This document shows, in pieces, positions 62,549-64,000 of a stretch of DNA of 64,000 nucleotides; positions within the stretch are counted from its first letter, which is position 1, and every line of letters begins with the position of its first letter. Made by a program: the position numbers and the translations under genes. The notes under the pieces were generated by a model. That model saw only the letters and a program-made list of their open reading frames with translations. It did not search any database and was not told where the DNA came from. Source of the DNA: Arthrinium phaeospermum (lineage: Eukaryota; Ascomycota; Sordariomycetes; Amphisphaeriales; Apiosporaceae); assembly GCA_006503535.1 (NCBI GenBank), contig QYRS01000003.1:1426001-1490000 (forward strand). The letters are read 5' to 3'.

Positions 62549-64000
62549 GCATCTAGTCTCTGCAACTGCGCCATGTCGTGGGGGCAGGCTGCACTGTATA
62601 TATCCCGGCTGGTGCCATCCTATGCCTTCAGCTTTGGGCTACCATGCCCAGAGCCATGATGCCTCCTCCCACGACAGCCCGTCGCCTCCTATACCGAATG
62701 CGAGGGGGGCGGCCTGACAAGATCAGAACACCCAGACAAAAGAAAGATCTTGTGCAGTCTCTTCAGTAAGGACAAGCACGACTCACCGCGTAGGACGGTG
62801 GCTGCGTGCACCCGATCCCGACGAAAATTGCGTTCCTCGTATGGCGATGAGGACGTGGTTACACAGCATCGCCAATAGAAGCTTGAAGAACCTGCTGTCA
62901 CCCGTAGCGGCCTTTTTGGGGGGAGGAGAACGAGCTGAGAGGACCGACAAAACCGGGCGTTGCCCCCCGCTCCAGCAACCAGCGATGCTGCATACAATGC
63001 CATGTGGTGTTCCGAGGGGCGGCATAGGCGGCTTGCGTGTAGAAAGAGAGCATTGGGTCGCGCAACCGATTGCAACCCCCACCCCGACCATGACCATTGA
63101 ACATCGAGGAAAGCAATCCGAGGCCGTCTCCAGCCAGGCAGGCGAGCTGAGTTCCTGAATAAGGCAAGTACCGCGCTGACGGACTGAGGGATACCCGTAG
63201 CGATGTCCAACCATTACCATTACCGGTTCGCATTGGCCACACAGAGTGATTGTGTTTACCCATTGGCTGGGCCGTTTGTAGCCATCGGGTGCTCCCGAGG
63301 ACCACACTGCGCTTGTGCCAATGGGCATCCTCACAACGAACAAAGTGGCCGCAAGTGGCTACAGACACAGAGCTGAACCTGGTGGCCGTTCGATCAGGGG
63401 CCGCCAATACTGTTTCCGATCTCGTCACAGTCGCAACGGAATGCTCTAGCCTCAGAAGAGGGCCCTCCAAATCTGGGTGAGTTCAGCATCTGTAAGCGCA
63501 TCGCAGCTGTCCAATGGCTTTATCGGTTAGGCGAGCCATCACAAGAATACCGTAGTACCTCTCAGGTATCTCAGCTGCGTGTGAAACTAAATGGTGGCAT
63601 CTGGTGTTAGAGAACCTCTTCTGCATTCGGTCCTAATGTTTGCTTCAACTCTATACAGAGAAGAGCCCCCCTCAAGATTGTGATCAGAGTGTTTGTCCCC
63701 ACGTCTCGGGTGCCACTTGGGATACATATGTTTTCAGGCTGCATGATCGCACAAGTCGTATGTCTCCAGAACCGTTGGTCATGCCGCTGATCTTCCAAGT
63801 TCCATGAGCCCAACTGGCTTGATATTGGGGTCTGTGTCTTGTCTTGAGCAAAGTGGCTGGCTCGGTGCGAGCAGCCGGTGATTATGAGCTGGTATTAGTC
63901 GCGGATCATTCGAGCCAATGCGGCTCCCGGCTTTTTCATGACTGACGGGGTTCCTAGTTGCCAGATACACCGCCTAGAGATGCGGAATCGGTGTCTTGCT
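62549..64000. other. Upstream region of the surface-protein gene, otherwise empty
   Basis: Apart from the TATA-like site, I see no supportable feature. Minus-strand frames of 170-190 codons between 62689 and 63470 overlap one another in all three phases and show no domain, so they are treated as chance. Confidence 0.45.
62597..62603 (-). promoter_or_regulatory. TATA-like element of the surface-protein gene
   Basis: ATATATA on the minus strand lies about 49 bases upstream of the candidate signal-peptide ATG at 62548. The position is short for a TATA box followed by a leader, but it supports a transcription start here. Confidence 0.35.

Noticed and set aside
62783..63470. Three overlapping minus-strand frames of 170-190 codons
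   Set aside because: They occupy all three phases of the same DNA, share no family features and have no supporting promoter or splice pattern.

Overview
The window is nuclear DNA of a filamentous ascomycete, most likely a Sordariomycete (Hypocreales-like). The genes have many short phase-mixed introns with GT..AG ends and CTAAC-type branch sites. The products are typical Pezizomycotina orthologs, and the intergenic DNA has pyrimidine tracts and simple repeats. No bacterial, plasmid or viral features were seen. Gene models were assembled by eye from splice signals and reading frame. The lineage call is inference.

Layout: 1-3.98 kb holds no gene I can support. A small cysteine-containing protein lies at 4.0-4.4 kb, followed by 3.3 kb of gene-poor DNA with a degenerate tRNA-like element near 7.1 kb. 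A compact housekeeping block follows from 7.7 to 27.9 kb: a secreted App1-type phosphatase-like protein (-), prefoldin subunit 4 (-), PRMT5/Skb1 (+), spliceosomal SmF (-), a DUF866 zinc-binding protein (-), a mitochondrial PPR-like protein (+), a SPX-ankyrin-GDPD protein of the Gde1 type (+) and a mitochondrial i-AAA protease of the Yme1 type (+). PRMT5 and SmF, which lie side by side in convergent orientation, act in the same process: PRMT5-type enzymes methylate Sm proteins during snRNP assembly in animals.

A four-finger C2H2 transcription factor (-) sits at 31.0-32.5 kb. The 2,181 bases upstream of its ATG contain a single ATG in the sense orientation but roughly forty on the opposite strand. 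This is the signature of a very long, scanning-compatible 5' leader. Beyond it stretches about 24 kb (34.7-58.8 kb) in which I can support no protein gene. It holds only microsatellites, a pair of adjacent hairpins near 51.3 kb and scattered chance ORFs.

The right end has a GRE2/dihydroflavonol-reductase-like SDR (+) and, convergent with it, a single-pass surface protein (-) whose reading frame appears broken at a six-base homopolymer. I saw no defence system, biosynthetic cluster, CRISPR array or intact transposon. The most unusual items are the AUG-depleted leader, the gene desert beyond it, and the frame-broken surface protein.
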